A stretch of DNA of 36,400 nt from Fibrobacter sp. Lineage in GTDB: Bacteria; Fibrobacterota; Chitinivibrionia; Chitinivibrionales; Chitinispirillaceae. Shown one piece after another: positions 17,047-25,202 of this stretch (position 1 is its first letter; each line of letters starts with the position of its first letter). Below the pieces are notes generated by a model that saw only the letters and a list, made by a program, of their open reading frames with translations, was not told the origin of the DNA and made no database searches. Position numbers and translations under genes: made by a program. The DNA lies in the NCBI GenBank assembly GCA_012513915.1, contig JAAZBG010000298.1, positions 1-36,400 on the forward strand. The letters run 5' to 3'.

Positions 17047-17801
17047 AATATCTCAAAATAATTTCCAGAACAATTGTCCGTAAATGGAATTACACCTTTC
17101 TTTTTACTTCTGAAACACTCAACGGCTTTTAGACAGAAATTGTAATCATTCCGGGGGTTTTCTGCTGATGTAACCAGCGGATTAACCAATTTGCACGGCT
17201 GCGCTTGTGGGCTGATGGGTTCTGATGACAAAAGCAGTGCAAAAGCCGCGTCGTCGATAAGTGTGGATTTGTTCAGTTTCTTTCTGTTTGCCGGATCAAT
17301 CGCCCAGACAGCACAAAAAAGAACGATGGATGCTTTCCCGAGAGTTAGGAGATCTGATGCTGCCGTGAGTGCATCATATACAGGGGAACTTCCCCCGCAA
17401 AAGACCCGGTCAGGTCCTTTGAGTTTATAATAAATTGCAATGTCGGCGATTGTTGATGATGGCAGGGTGGCACTGAAGTAAGCCGGGCTTGGTAATGGTC
17501 CAAGGGCCGATTCCATAAAAAACATATCGGTCGTAAGTGATCCGTAAGGAATTGCAATCGAAATTCCACTGCGCTCCTGTGGCAGTTCAGTGATTCCCAC
17601 AAGGGCCAGTGATGCCGCACTGAACGCAAGTTTGTCGGGGAATGCGAGTTTGCCAAAAAGTGGCAGGGGTGTACCAAGCACCTGATCCCGCCGGATCGAA
17701 TCAATCGTTACCTGTGATGGATCCCAGAGTTTGTGTGATGTCACCGAATAAATACCGCTGTTTGTTATAGCACCGCATCCGTTGATATACATGGTATTCA
17801 T
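17043..17801 (-). CDS. Ketosynthase-like partner protein 1 (chain-length-factor-like)
   Basis: A 252-residue protein resembling the N-terminal half of a ketosynthase (PSPAYFSATLPSSTIADIAI, then KGPDRVF). When aligned on the GP-x5 segment with active ketosynthases, the nucleophile position is S138 in CGGSSPVYDAL, so it cannot act as a normal condensing enzyme. The two catalytic histidines are also absent because the C-terminal half is missing. Its ATG overlaps the stop of ketosynthase 1 by 4 nt, mirroring the arrangement of the second pair. It probably forms a heterodimer with ketosynthase 1. It is only distantly similar to partner 2. Confidence 0.7.
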   Translation of the reverse strand: MNTMYINGCGAITNSGIYSVTSHKLWDPSQVTIDSIRRDQVLGTPLPLFGKLAFPDKLAFSAASLALVGITELPQERSGISIAIPYGSLTTDMFFMESALGPLPSPAYFSATLPSSTIADIAIYYKLKGPDRVFCGGSSPVYDALTAASDLLTLGKASIVLFCAVWAIDPANRKKLNKSTLIDDAAFALLLSSEPISPQAQPCKLVNPLVTSAENPRNDYNFCLKAVECFRSKKKGVIPFTDNCSGNYFEIL

Positions 17802-18895
17802 GACAGCACCTCTCTCAGGATAACCGCACAGTTAAGACCGCCAAAACCGGCAGACAGACAAAGTATGTGCGTTTTGTCAATGGGTTGACTTGATGCGCTG
17901 ATCTTTACTGGTTCATCGACGCCATGTTCTGAAAAACCAATTGTGGGAGGGAGCATTCCCCGTTTGATAAATTCAGCACTCAGGCAGATTTCAAGCAGTG
18001 ATCCGGCACCGCTTGTATGACCTATTGCACCTTTTAGCGATAACGTTGGGGGGATATTTTCACCGAATGTACTGAAGAGTGCTTTTGCTTCCATTGCATC
18101 ATTGTAGTTTGTCGCCGTACCGTGACATTTTACTGCTGCAATTTTATCCGGGGTGATGTGCGCATCGTCAAGCGCAAAGGCTATTGCCCTGTGGAGACCA
18201 TCACCGGTTCGTGATGGACCCGTGCGGTGGTTGGCGTCATTGGATGTTCCTGATCCGCAGATGACAATGTCACCTTGTGACACATTCTCATAAGTAAGGT
18301 GTGCAATCGCGGCTCCGTCACCGAGGGTCAGACCGGTTCGTGTTTTGTCAAATGGTCGGGCAGGTTCCGGGCTGAGTGCGTTAAGTGCATTGAAACCTTT
18401 TGTGACAAACTCCGAAATCGTATCATAAGCGAAAATGATTACATCAGTGTATCGTTCGAGCATAAGCTGCTCTTTTGCATAGTCAATCGCGACAGCACCT
18501 GACGCACATGCACTTGACATAATGGTTGTATGGACCGGATTGATTGCAAGCGCTTTAACTGCACGAATACATTGCATATCAAGGAGCGATTCACAAATAT
18601 CATTTGATGTATCACTTCTATAATGTTGTTCCAGTGATGTCAACTCGCCTTTCGCAGCTGCAAAGATAAAGAGCAGGCGATCACCAGTAAATGATGGTGA
18701 AAATGATAGTGCATGTAGAGCATTTTCGAGTGTGCGTAAGGTGATATCATCAAACGAAGCATGAGGAACATTAACCCCGAAACACGGGCCTGGTTTAATT
18801 GATGAAATCCCGTTATAAAGTGAATCGCATGTTTGTTCCAGATTTCCCGCTGCGCTGAGTATCCGGTAGTTTTTCAGAATAATTTGTTTTGTCAT
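17798..18895 (-). CDS. Beta-ketoacyl-ACP synthase (ketosynthase 1)
   Basis: Condensing enzyme with an intact Cys-His-His set, numbered from ATG 18895: C130 (SSACASGAV), H258 (KCHGTATNYND) and H292 (GAIGHTSGAGS). The C-terminal SAGFGGLNCAVIL segment matches KS-II enzymes. At 365 residues it is short for the family. The frame is open upstream into the adjacent palindromic element, but a start there would add residues encoded by the repeat (RRGGRGVR), so ATG 18895 is preferred although its ribosome binding site is weak. First gene of the ketosynthase-ACP block. Confidence 0.88.
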   Translation of the reverse strand: MTKQIILKNYRILSAAGNLEQTCDSLYNGISSIKPGPCFGVNVPHASFDDITLRTLENALHALSFSPSFTGDRLLFIFAAAKGELTSLEQHYRSDTSNDICESLLDMQCIRAVKALAINPVHTTIMSSACASGAVAIDYAKEQLMLERYTDVIIFAYDTISEFVTKGFNALNALSPEPARPFDKTRTGLTLGDGAAIAHLTYENVSQGDIVICGSGTSNDANHRTGPSRTGDGLHRAIAFALDDAHITPDKIAAVKCHGTATNYNDAMEAKALFSTFGENIPPTLSLKGAIGHTSGAGSLLEICLSAEFIKRGMLPPTIGFSEHGVDEPVKISASSQPIDKTHILCLSAGFGGLNCAVILREVLS

Positions 18896-18907
18896 ACTAT
18901 GAAAGAG

Positions 18908-19030
18908 CCTCACTCCCCGGCCCCCTCTCCGCAAGCGGCAGAGGGGGAGAAGAACTTTTTAAACCCGCAAAGCGGGCCTGATTTCCTGCTCCCCCTCTAT
19001 CACTTGTGGAGAGGGGGCCGGGGGGTGAGG
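18908..19030. repeat. 123-bp palindromic multi-hairpin element (REP/MITE-like)
   Basis: The ends (18908-18930 and 19008-19030) are 23-bp inverted repeats differing at one position. Inside are two hairpins with identical CCCCCTCT / AGAGGGGG arms (18921-18947, and the mirror copy ending at 19017) and a central CCCGC-AAA-GCGGG hairpin at about 18964-18976. It is far more GC-rich than its surroundings and fills the gap between the radical SAM gene and ketosynthase 1. G/C-rich palindromes of this general kind occur dispersed in many bacterial genomes. Confidence 0.88.
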
Positions 19031-19045
19031 CCGTTCTTACCTCCT

Positions 19046-20419
19046 TTACCGTACAAGAAACTCCCACAAGGGGCCCTGAATACCTTTTTGTCTAAGTTTT
19101 TTCATAATGGCAACTAATTCCGGTGGTGCATCATCGATCATCCAGTTGGGCATCTGCTCATGGAATGACTGCAGCAGTGTGTTGATTGTTTCTTTTGTAA
19201 TTGATGGTGCGATATAAAAAAAAGGTTCCAGTAAATTTGTGTCCGTTGTGATTAAATGCTCATCAAGAGCCCTTTTGTAAAGAGCTGTGTCAGGATACAG
19301 GCGCATCCCGACAAATGGAAAAATAACAGTCTTTTTGAGCTGTCTGGAATTTATAAATGATTCAGTTAATGTCGTTTCGGTTTCGCCAGGACCGCCGCAT
19401 ATTAAAAAGTGCGCATAGTTGATACTGTTAATTCTTGCCCACTCACTTGCATTATAAATATCCCTAAATGTAAAGTCTTTGCCGTATGCGTCAAGAACAG
19501 TATCGCTGAAACTGTCGGTGCCAAACTCGATATGGGTCAGTCCTGCTTTTGCCAGAATTGCCATCATGGATTCATCAAGATTGGATGGTTTAAGAAAACA
19601 GCTCCACTTTATTTGTATATTGCGACTGATCAGTTCTTCACAAAATGCGTAAACGTGATCTTTACTTGTATTGAAAACCGAATCAACCATGAAAAAATAG
19701 GAGTGACCCCGTTTTTTCGATTCCAAGAGCTCATTAACGACGTTCTTTACAGGACGGTATCGGGGTACACGCCCCTCAATGACCGGATAGGTGCAATAAC
19801 AGCACCGGCACGGGCAACCGCGCTGTGACTGGATATTGATCACCCCGCTGCTTTCGCTGTAGTACGATTCAAATGATGGTTCTCTGAGTGCATCGGGGAT
19901 TTTATCGGGATCAATATTCTTGCATGGATTACACTGTATTCCTGAACTGTTCCTGAATACCAGGCCAGGGATCGAAGTTAAGTCATCATGTGAGAATGAT
20001 CCCCTGGAAAGTGTATCAAGAAGCATGACAAGCGATACTTCTCCCTCACTGACAATACCATAATCGGCGCCGGTTAAATTGTAAAGATCTCCGGGAAACA
20101 GTGAAAATGCACTGCCGCCGATAATGACCGGTGCCTTGCAAACAGCTCGCACCCGTAACGTTGTTTTTTCCAGTTCCGGAATGAAATACACCGGATTATC
20201 AATACGGATATCATCAATATTACGCATGGAGAGACAAACAAAATCAGGCTGATATTCGCATATTTTTGATTCAAGCTGCTGATCGCTGACCCCCAGATCA
20301 AAAAAAACGACATCGTAGTTACGGTTCGATAATGCAGCACCAAGATGCGAGATCCCGAGTGGATAAACAGGGTAGGGGTAGACACATTTATTGATGCTTA
20401 CAAGCAGAACTTTTTTCAA
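19046..20419 (-). CDS. B12-binding radical SAM protein (lipid-biosynthesis type)
   Basis: A 457-residue cobalamin-dependent radical SAM enzyme. Residues 1-140 form the B12-binding Rossmann domain (KKVLLVSIN, VIIGGSAFSLFP), without the DxHxxG lower-ligand motif, as in many class B enzymes. The iron-sulphur motif is C202-x3-C206-x2-C209 within RGCPCRCCYC, followed by the barrel (ICGGPGET glycine-rich segment). Related enzymes perform methylations or ring rearrangements; homologues occur beside ketosynthases in clusters proposed for ladderane lipids. The reaction here cannot be read from sequence. The start is TTG at 20419, chosen because it begins the domain. Same strand as the ketosynthases, separated from them by the palindromic element. 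Confidence 0.85.
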   Translation of the reverse strand: MKKVLLVSINKCVYPYPVYPLGISHLGAALSNRNYDVVFFDLGVSDQQLESKICEYQPDFVCLSMRNIDDIRIDNPVYFIPELEKTTLRVRAVCKAPVIIGGSAFSLFPGDLYNLTGADYGIVSEGEVSLVMLLDTLSRGSFSHDDLTSIPGLVFRNSSGIQCNPCKNIDPDKIPDALREPSFESYYSESSGVINIQSQRGCPCRCCYCTYPVIEGRVPRYRPVKNVVNELLESKKRGHSYFFMVDSVFNTSKDHVYAFCEELISRNIQIKWSCFLKPSNLDESMMAILAKAGLTHIEFGTDSFSDTVLDAYGKDFTFRDIYNASEWARINSINYAHFLICGGPGETETTLTESFINSRQLKKTVIFPFVGMRLYPDTALYKRALDEHLITTDTNLLEPFFYIAPSITKETINTLLQSFHEQMPNWMIDDAPPELVAIMKKLRQKGIQGPLWEFLVR

Positions 20420-20622
20420 AACGACTCAATTCCGTAAATACCCGCGTTGTTGTTAGTGTTTGTGAGACCAGGTTACCGGTATACAACACAACAGTCTGTT
20501 TTTAAGGCCAGGTTATTAAAAGTAATATTTTTACTTTGATTTTGGAATGTAAAAGTGTGTTGTAAGAAAACTTATTCCATAGCACTGGCTTGTTTTACCG
20601 ATATCTTCAGGCATACCTATAT

Positions 20623-21138
20623 TCAATTTTGCTTGCACCTTATTCTACCTGGAGATGATAAATTTTTAATTGATGTATTGTTTTTAACTCTAATGTAGAG
20701 ATAGGAATCCTCAATGATTAGGGTGTCATTTCGGAATTTTCTGATGTGATAGTAATATTTATTTTTTTTACCATAACTTTGAACAAAGATACAGGTATCT
20801 CTGGTTGTGTTCTTAGCAGTGATTATTTGAGCAACAGGATAACAAGTATCAATAATGTGAAAGAGCGAATCAAATTCGCGAATTCTAATCCCCGAGAATA
20901 GATTGTTCTTACGCATGGTAATAACTGTATTTGGAAAACGGGTTATTTCATAACTGTCCCTGCAATGTTCAAATACACGATAACGAACGTCAAGTTTATT
21001 CGGATTAATAAGACTATTTTTGCATTCCCATTTTCCAAGTATTGTTGACGGTATTGACGACACATTAACGACCTGACTGTTAGCAGAGTTAGGTATAATC
21101 ATAACTGTTAAGAGTACTAATGTTAATACTGTATTCAT
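20623..21138 (-). CDS. Small secreted protein, possible immunity or lipocalin-like protein
   Basis: A 171-residue protein with a signal peptide (MNTVLTLVLLTVMIIPNSANSQ). The mature part starts with STILGKWECKNS, similar to the Gly-x-Trp strand of lipocalin-like domains, and is rich in beta-type sequence with several cysteines. It is likely periplasmic. Its ATG overlaps the stop of the upstream gene by 4 nt, so the two are translationally coupled. If the upstream product is a cell-wall or protein-degrading effector, this would be in the right place to be its periplasmic immunity protein; that is inference. No family was recognised. Confidence 0.6.
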   Translation of the reverse strand: MNTVLTLVLLTVMIIPNSANSQVVNVSSIPSTILGKWECKNSLINPNKLDVRYRVFEHCRDSYEITRFPNTVITMRKNNLFSGIRIREFDSLFHIIDTCYPVAQIITAKNTTRDTCIFVQSYGKKNKYYYHIRKFRNDTLIIEDSYLYIRVKNNTSIKNLSSPGRIRCKQN

Positions 21139-22250
21139 AATGGTGTATCCAATAGATTAACGCCTAAAATTGTTTTGGAAAATTCACATACGTTTCTATA
21201 AAATGGTTTTCCGGTAAGGCCATTAATACCTCCATGATAATCGGTATATTCAATTGCATCAATTATACCATTATCATCATATAGATAATTTCTAAAGATC
21301 ACCGAATGCCCACCGCTTTCAAATAAATTTCCAGCGTCTGCACTATGCCAGATTTGTAGTAGAGCACCACGTTTTAAGTCTCCGTTCCATACTTCTTTAT
21401 TGTCAACTGTTTGGCCATACCCATGTCGTGCAAACGGTCCCCCTGCACCATATCCCATAAATGGAACGTATCCGCCCTGAGTTGATGCGATTCGGTGGTC
21501 AACGTTTTTATTAGAGACTGTCAAGTCAATTACTCCTGAGCCGGTAATATCAATGTATGCTCTCTGTGCCCGTGATGCAGAGGTCGCATAACAGACTCCT
21601 TCACAATTATTGTATATATTCGCTTGTTCCTGACTTAATTTAATTTTTGAGGGGTCTGCGGTATTCCAATCCGGAGGGTCGTATCCCACTGGTGCATTGG
21701 GTAATGAATCGATATTATTGATTAACCGGAATCCAACTGCTGAAGATCCAAGTACGTTTATATCAATCTTTCCACAATGAATGTTATTTAATTCACCACG
21801 ATTATTATCGTTGTCATCATTTGCATAAAAATTGATTGAGAATGACCTGTCTGTATGGCCTGTTATGTTTATGGGTAATTGAAATTGCTGTCCATATTTT
21901 ACTTTAAATGTATTGCCATTGGTAAATTGAACATCTGCAGTTGGTGGTTCTATTACAGCTTCTACAATACCGTCTTCATCACTGGTTCCAAATCCTTTTT
22001 CCACATTCAAGGGGAGGATTAGTAGGCCTGGTAACGTAGTAAAGGTATATAAATTTATTCTTCGTTTATTTTCATCAATTTTATCAGAAAGTGTAACTCC
22101 TTCTGCTTGTTCAACAAGTTTTATACATCTCGGTCTTGAATACGCGCTGCGATTAAATTTGATAACAGGTATAAATTCGTCACGGTCGAATAGCGGCCTC
22201 AGAACAATACGATCAATTGATGATTCAATGATTTCCCATTTTATAGGCAT
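21135..22250 (-). CDS. Hypothetical protein with papain-like cysteine protease/amidase motif
   Basis: A 371-residue protein without a signal peptide. Residues 1-150 appear to be one or two beta-domains (GFGTSDEDGIVEAVI, then an Ig-like stretch). The C-terminal half contains EGVCYATSASRAQ around C220, resembling the Cys-Trp-Ala-Phe-Ser active-site helix of papain-fold enzymes, and GGHSVIF with H315 on a following strand, then EYTDYHGG as a possible third residue region. This order fits a papain/NlpC-type cysteine hydrolase. The family itself was not recognised. It is coupled to a downstream secreted small protein, an arrangement seen for amidase effectors with periplasmic immunity proteins. 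Confidence 0.55.
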   Translation of the reverse strand: MPIKWEIIESSIDRIVLRPLFDRDEFIPVIKFNRSAYSRPRCIKLVEQAEGVTLSDKIDENKRRINLYTFTTLPGLLILPLNVEKGFGTSDEDGIVEAVIEPPTADVQFTNGNTFKVKYGQQFQLPINITGHTDRSFSINFYANDDNDNNRGELNNIHCGKIDINVLGSSAVGFRLINNIDSLPNAPVGYDPPDWNTADPSKIKLSQEQANIYNNCEGVCYATSASRAQRAYIDITGSGVIDLTVSNKNVDHRIASTQGGYVPFMGYGAGGPFARHGYGQTVDNKEVWNGDLKRGALLQIWHSADAGNLFESGGHSVIFRNYLYDDNGIIDAIEYTDYHGGINGLTGKPFYRNVCEFSKTILGVNLLDTPL

Positions 22251-22496
22251 AAGTATTCCCGATGTGCTGTAGATGTTATCTAAGGTGAATAAAAATTTTT
22301 AAACGGAAATTCTTTAACTCTACAAAATCTAAATCAACAATCGCATTCCCGCAAGATAAAAAATTAAAAAAAGGTGGAAAACATTAAGCTGAGGTACTAT
22401 TTTCTATTTTACGGATCTAAATGGCAAAATCGTCATAAACTGATGCTATGTGTTGATTCGCCCGGTGCAGGATATTCAATAAAAGGAAACAGCAGC
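22251..22496. other. Divergent intergenic region before the ammonia-lyase gene
   Basis: AT-rich spacer between the divergent papain-motif gene and the ammonia-lyase gene. An in-frame GTG at 22374 would extend the lyase by 41 residues, but that extension is not typical of the family. Promoters for both directions probably lie here; no clear operator was seen. Confidence 0.4.
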
Positions 22497-24083
22497 ATGA
22501 TAACAAGACCTCAGGTGAAACTTACAGGTGCAGATCTTACCGTTGAAGACATCGTCGCCATAGGGATTGGTGATAAAACAGTTTCGATCGATAATGATGC
22601 TCTTGCCCGTTGCAAGGCATCAAGGGATTTTCTTGAAAACGAAGTTGCACAAAAACGGATTATTTACGGGGTAAATACCTCATTTGGACCAATGTGTAAC
22701 AAAATTATCAATGATAACGAGATCGAGGCGCTTCAGATCAACCTTATCAAAAGCCATGCAGCGGGTCTTGGTGATCCTCTGAAACCCTATATTGCTTTAG
22801 CAGTGATGGCGGTCAGGTTAAATACGCTTGCCAAAGGTTTTTCCGGGGTGAGAATAAGTCTTTTGGAACATATTCGTGATATGATCAATGCCGGTATTGC
22901 ACCCTACATTCCTGAATGCGGCAGCGTGGGTGCATCAGGAGATCTTATCCATCTTGCACATATGGCACTGGCGATTATCGGTGAGGGAAAAGCGTATTAC
23001 AAAAAGGAACTACGTCCTGTCGCCGATATCTTCCGTGATACCGGTATCACTCCTTACCGCTTGTCATTTAAAGAGGGCATTGCTCTGATGAACGGAACTG
23101 CCGCAATGACTGCTATCGGGGCATTTGCACTGTTTGGTGCAAAGAAACTGCTGCGTATCGCATGTGTCAATGCAGCCTTTGCGGTTGAAATATTCGGCGG
23201 TATCGATGATGCCTTTGATGAAGACTTGCATAGTGTAAAGCCTCATCCGGGGCAGGTTAAAATTGCCGATATCATTCGCAAGTTGTATAAGGGGTCAAAT
23301 AATATCACGCTGCGCAGCGAGATGCACGATCTGATCAGAAATCAGGAAACTGACGGGCTTGTTTACGAAACAAGTATCAACGTTCAGGATGTCTATTCGA
23401 TACGATGCATACCGCAGATACTCGCACCGGTATGTGAGGCTATTGACTCCGTGACAAAAACGGTTGAAATAGAAGCAAATTCATCAAATGATAACCCGAT
23501 TATTATTCCTGAAAAGAAAAAGGTGATTCACGGAGGTAATTTCCACGGACAGAGTATCGGGTATGCCATGGATATGCTTGCGATGGCTGTTTCTGAAATC
23601 TGTACATTGTCGGAACGAAGACTCAATAAGCTCCTTGATAGTAGTCTCAATGAGGGGCTACCGGAACATCTGATTGCGGGGGTTACAGGGCTCACCATGG
23701 GATTTATGGGTGCACAGTACCTTGCGACATCAACAACCGCAGAAAACCGTCAGCTGGCAAACCCGGTCAGTACATTATCAATCTCCTGCAATGCATCAAA
23801 CCAGGATGTCGTCAGCATGGGAACAATTGCGGCACGTAAAGCGTTCAAGTCGGTATCAAATGCAAAACATGTTATCACTCTTGAAGTACTCGGGCAGCTG
23901 CAGGCACTGTATTTCCGTAAATGTGAAAGCCGTATGGGTAAAGGAACGTCATCAATTTACAAAATGTTGAAGAAGGATTTTCAGGTGTACGATAACAGCC
24001 GCGTCTTCCATGATGACCTCGCGAAATTCAGGAAAATCCTGTTTTCCAGCCAGATGTTTGATGATCTTGAGGGGTACTGCTGA
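22497..24083 (+). CDS. Aromatic amino acid ammonia-lyase (HAL/PAL/TAL family, TAL-like)
   Basis: Eliminates ammonia from an amino acid using an MIO group formed from Ala146-Ser147-Gly148 (GSVGASGDLIHLAH). The conserved YGVNTSFGPM loop, NGTAAMTAIG and the SSNDNPII / HGGNFHGQSIG active-site segments are present. Near the C-terminus it has NASNQDVVSMG: the Asn-Gln-Asp form is that of phenylalanine and tyrosine lyases, while histidine lyases have Gln-Glu-Asp-His there. Overall it resembles the lyases of flexirubin/aryl-polyene clusters, which give coumarate or cinnamate. ATG 22497 with AAAGGAAAC upstream gives 528 residues, normal for bacterial enzymes. It lies about 2 kb from the ketosynthase/radical SAM cluster, on the opposite strand. 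Confidence 0.85.
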   Translation: MITRPQVKLTGADLTVEDIVAIGIGDKTVSIDNDALARCKASRDFLENEVAQKRIIYGVNTSFGPMCNKIINDNEIEALQINLIKSHAAGLGDPLKPYIALAVMAVRLNTLAKGFSGVRISLLEHIRDMINAGIAPYIPECGSVGASGDLIHLAHMALAIIGEGKAYYKKELRPVADIFRDTGITPYRLSFKEGIALMNGTAAMTAIGAFALFGAKKLLRIACVNAAFAVEIFGGIDDAFDEDLHSVKPHPGQVKIADIIRKLYKGSNNITLRSEMHDLIRNQETDGLVYETSINVQDVYSIRCIPQILAPVCEAIDSVTKTVEIEANSSNDNPIIIPEKKKVIHGGNFHGQSIGYAMDMLAMAVSEICTLSERRLNKLLDSSLNEGLPEHLIAGVTGLTMGFMGAQYLATSTTAENRQLANPVSTLSISCNASNQDVVSMGTIAARKAFKSVSNAKHVITLEVLGQLQALYFRKCESRMGKGTSSIYKMLKKDFQVYDNSRVFHDDLAKFRKILFSSQMFDDLEGYC

Positions 24084-24131
24084 TAATATGTTTCGAGGGC
24101 AGTTGGTTTGTCAATTAATACGGTAATATAT

Positions 24132-24167
24132 AAAAACGGTCTCCAGTGCAGAACACACCGGAGACCG
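24132..24167. terminator. Terminator between ammonia-lyase and rnf operon
   Basis: CGGTCTCC (24137-24144) pairs with GGAGACCG (24160-24167), extended by GTG/CAC after one mismatch. On the minus strand the stem is followed by TTTTT, giving a good rho-independent terminator for the rnf operon; it may also serve the convergent lyase gene. Confidence 0.75.
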
Positions 24168-24195
24168 CTTTGTAAATTAACAAAGTGTCTATTGA

Positions 24196-25155
24196 TCAGA
24201 CTTTAATTACAATCCGTTGAATCGCCTTCGTTGGACACTTGGTCTCACAAATGCCGCAATCGGTACATTTCTTGTTGTCAATTCTTGCAAGGTTTTTAAC
24301 CATCTCGATCGCCTGTGACGGGCAGTTTTTAACACATAGACCGCAGCCGATACATCCCGCTTTGCAGTAACGCTTGACAGCTGGGCCTTTATCATTTGAA
24401 TAACACTTGACAATAGGCTTTTTGTTCTTTGGAACAATCGAAATGATTTTTCTCGGGCATGCCTTGACACATATACCACAGGCAACACACTTTGATGAAT
24501 CCACCTCAGCAAGTCCGCGTTCATTAATGTGTATTGCGTCAAATGGACATGCTGCTTCACATGACCCATACCCAAGACATCCAAATGGACACTCTTTATC
24601 GCCGCCGCCCACTGCTGCTGCGGCAACGCAATCCGGAACACCGCGGTGCTCGAATTTTTTCTTTGACATTTCAGTATCACCGCGACATGCGACAAATGCA
24701 ACTTTCGGTTCTGCTTCACCCATCTCTTTACCGGTGAGAGCTGCAATCTTTGCTGCGGCTGCTTTACCCGCAGGAGTGCAGAGTGCTGGTGATACATCCG
24801 GTTTGTTAACTACAGCTTCGGCATACTGATGACACCCGGGGAAGCCGCAGGCACCACAATGTGCATGTGCCAGATGTTCTTCAACCTGTTCTACCTTTGG
24901 ATCTGATTTTGTATAGAAATATTTCGCAATCAATGCAAGCGTTACACCAAAAACAAGTGCAAGACCGGCAAGAAATGTTGCCGCTGTTGTCAATAATTTA
25001 GGTACGTTGATATTGTCTGCGCCCTCGGTGCTCATTGCAGATCCAACACCGGCTTCAAAAATCGGTGTCATGTGAGAGCCGGCAAACTGCAGTATGGTAC
25101 GTGTCAGCTCTATTCCTGTCTGCAGTAATGATACTGCACTATCTATGTATTCCAT
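24196..25155 (-). CDS. rnfB: Electron transport complex Rnf subunit B
   Basis: The ferredoxin-like entry subunit of the Rnf complex, passing electrons between reduced ferredoxin and the membrane core. After an N-terminal extension and one membrane segment (about residues 53-80) comes the Fes domain with C100, C103, C108 and C126 (CGACGFPGC...LC). Four further cysteine clusters follow: CPFGCLGYGSCEAACP, CVACGICVKACP, CIGCGLCVKNCP and CTDCGICETKCP, enough for several [4Fe-4S] centres. At 319 residues it is the long form known from clostridia and other anaerobes rather than the short E. coli form. GGAGGA precedes the ATG. Last gene of the operon. Confidence 0.95.
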   Translation of the reverse strand: MEYIDSAVSLLQTGIELTRTILQFAGSHMTPIFEAGVGSAMSTEGADNINVPKLLTTAATFLAGLALVFGVTLALIAKYFYTKSDPKVEQVEEHLAHAHCGACGFPGCHQYAEAVVNKPDVSPALCTPAGKAAAAKIAALTGKEMGEAEPKVAFVACRGDTEMSKKKFEHRGVPDCVAAAAVGGGDKECPFGCLGYGSCEAACPFDAIHINERGLAEVDSSKCVACGICVKACPRKIISIVPKNKKPIVKCYSNDKGPAVKRYCKAGCIGCGLCVKNCPSQAIEMVKNLARIDNKKCTDCGICETKCPTKAIQRIVIKV

Positions 25156-25202
25156 TATTCCTCCAATAAAATAAAGCCCCAGGTAATTCTTCGATAGTTT
25201 AC

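Noticed and set aside
22374..22496. GTG start extending the ammonia-lyase by 41 residues
   Set aside because: The extension is unlike the family N-terminus; ATG 22497 has a good ribosome binding site and gives the usual length.
22497..24083. Histidine ammonia-lyase (hutH)
   Set aside because: The C-terminal active-site segment has NQDVVSMG rather than the Gln-Glu-Asp-His form, and no other hut gene is near.
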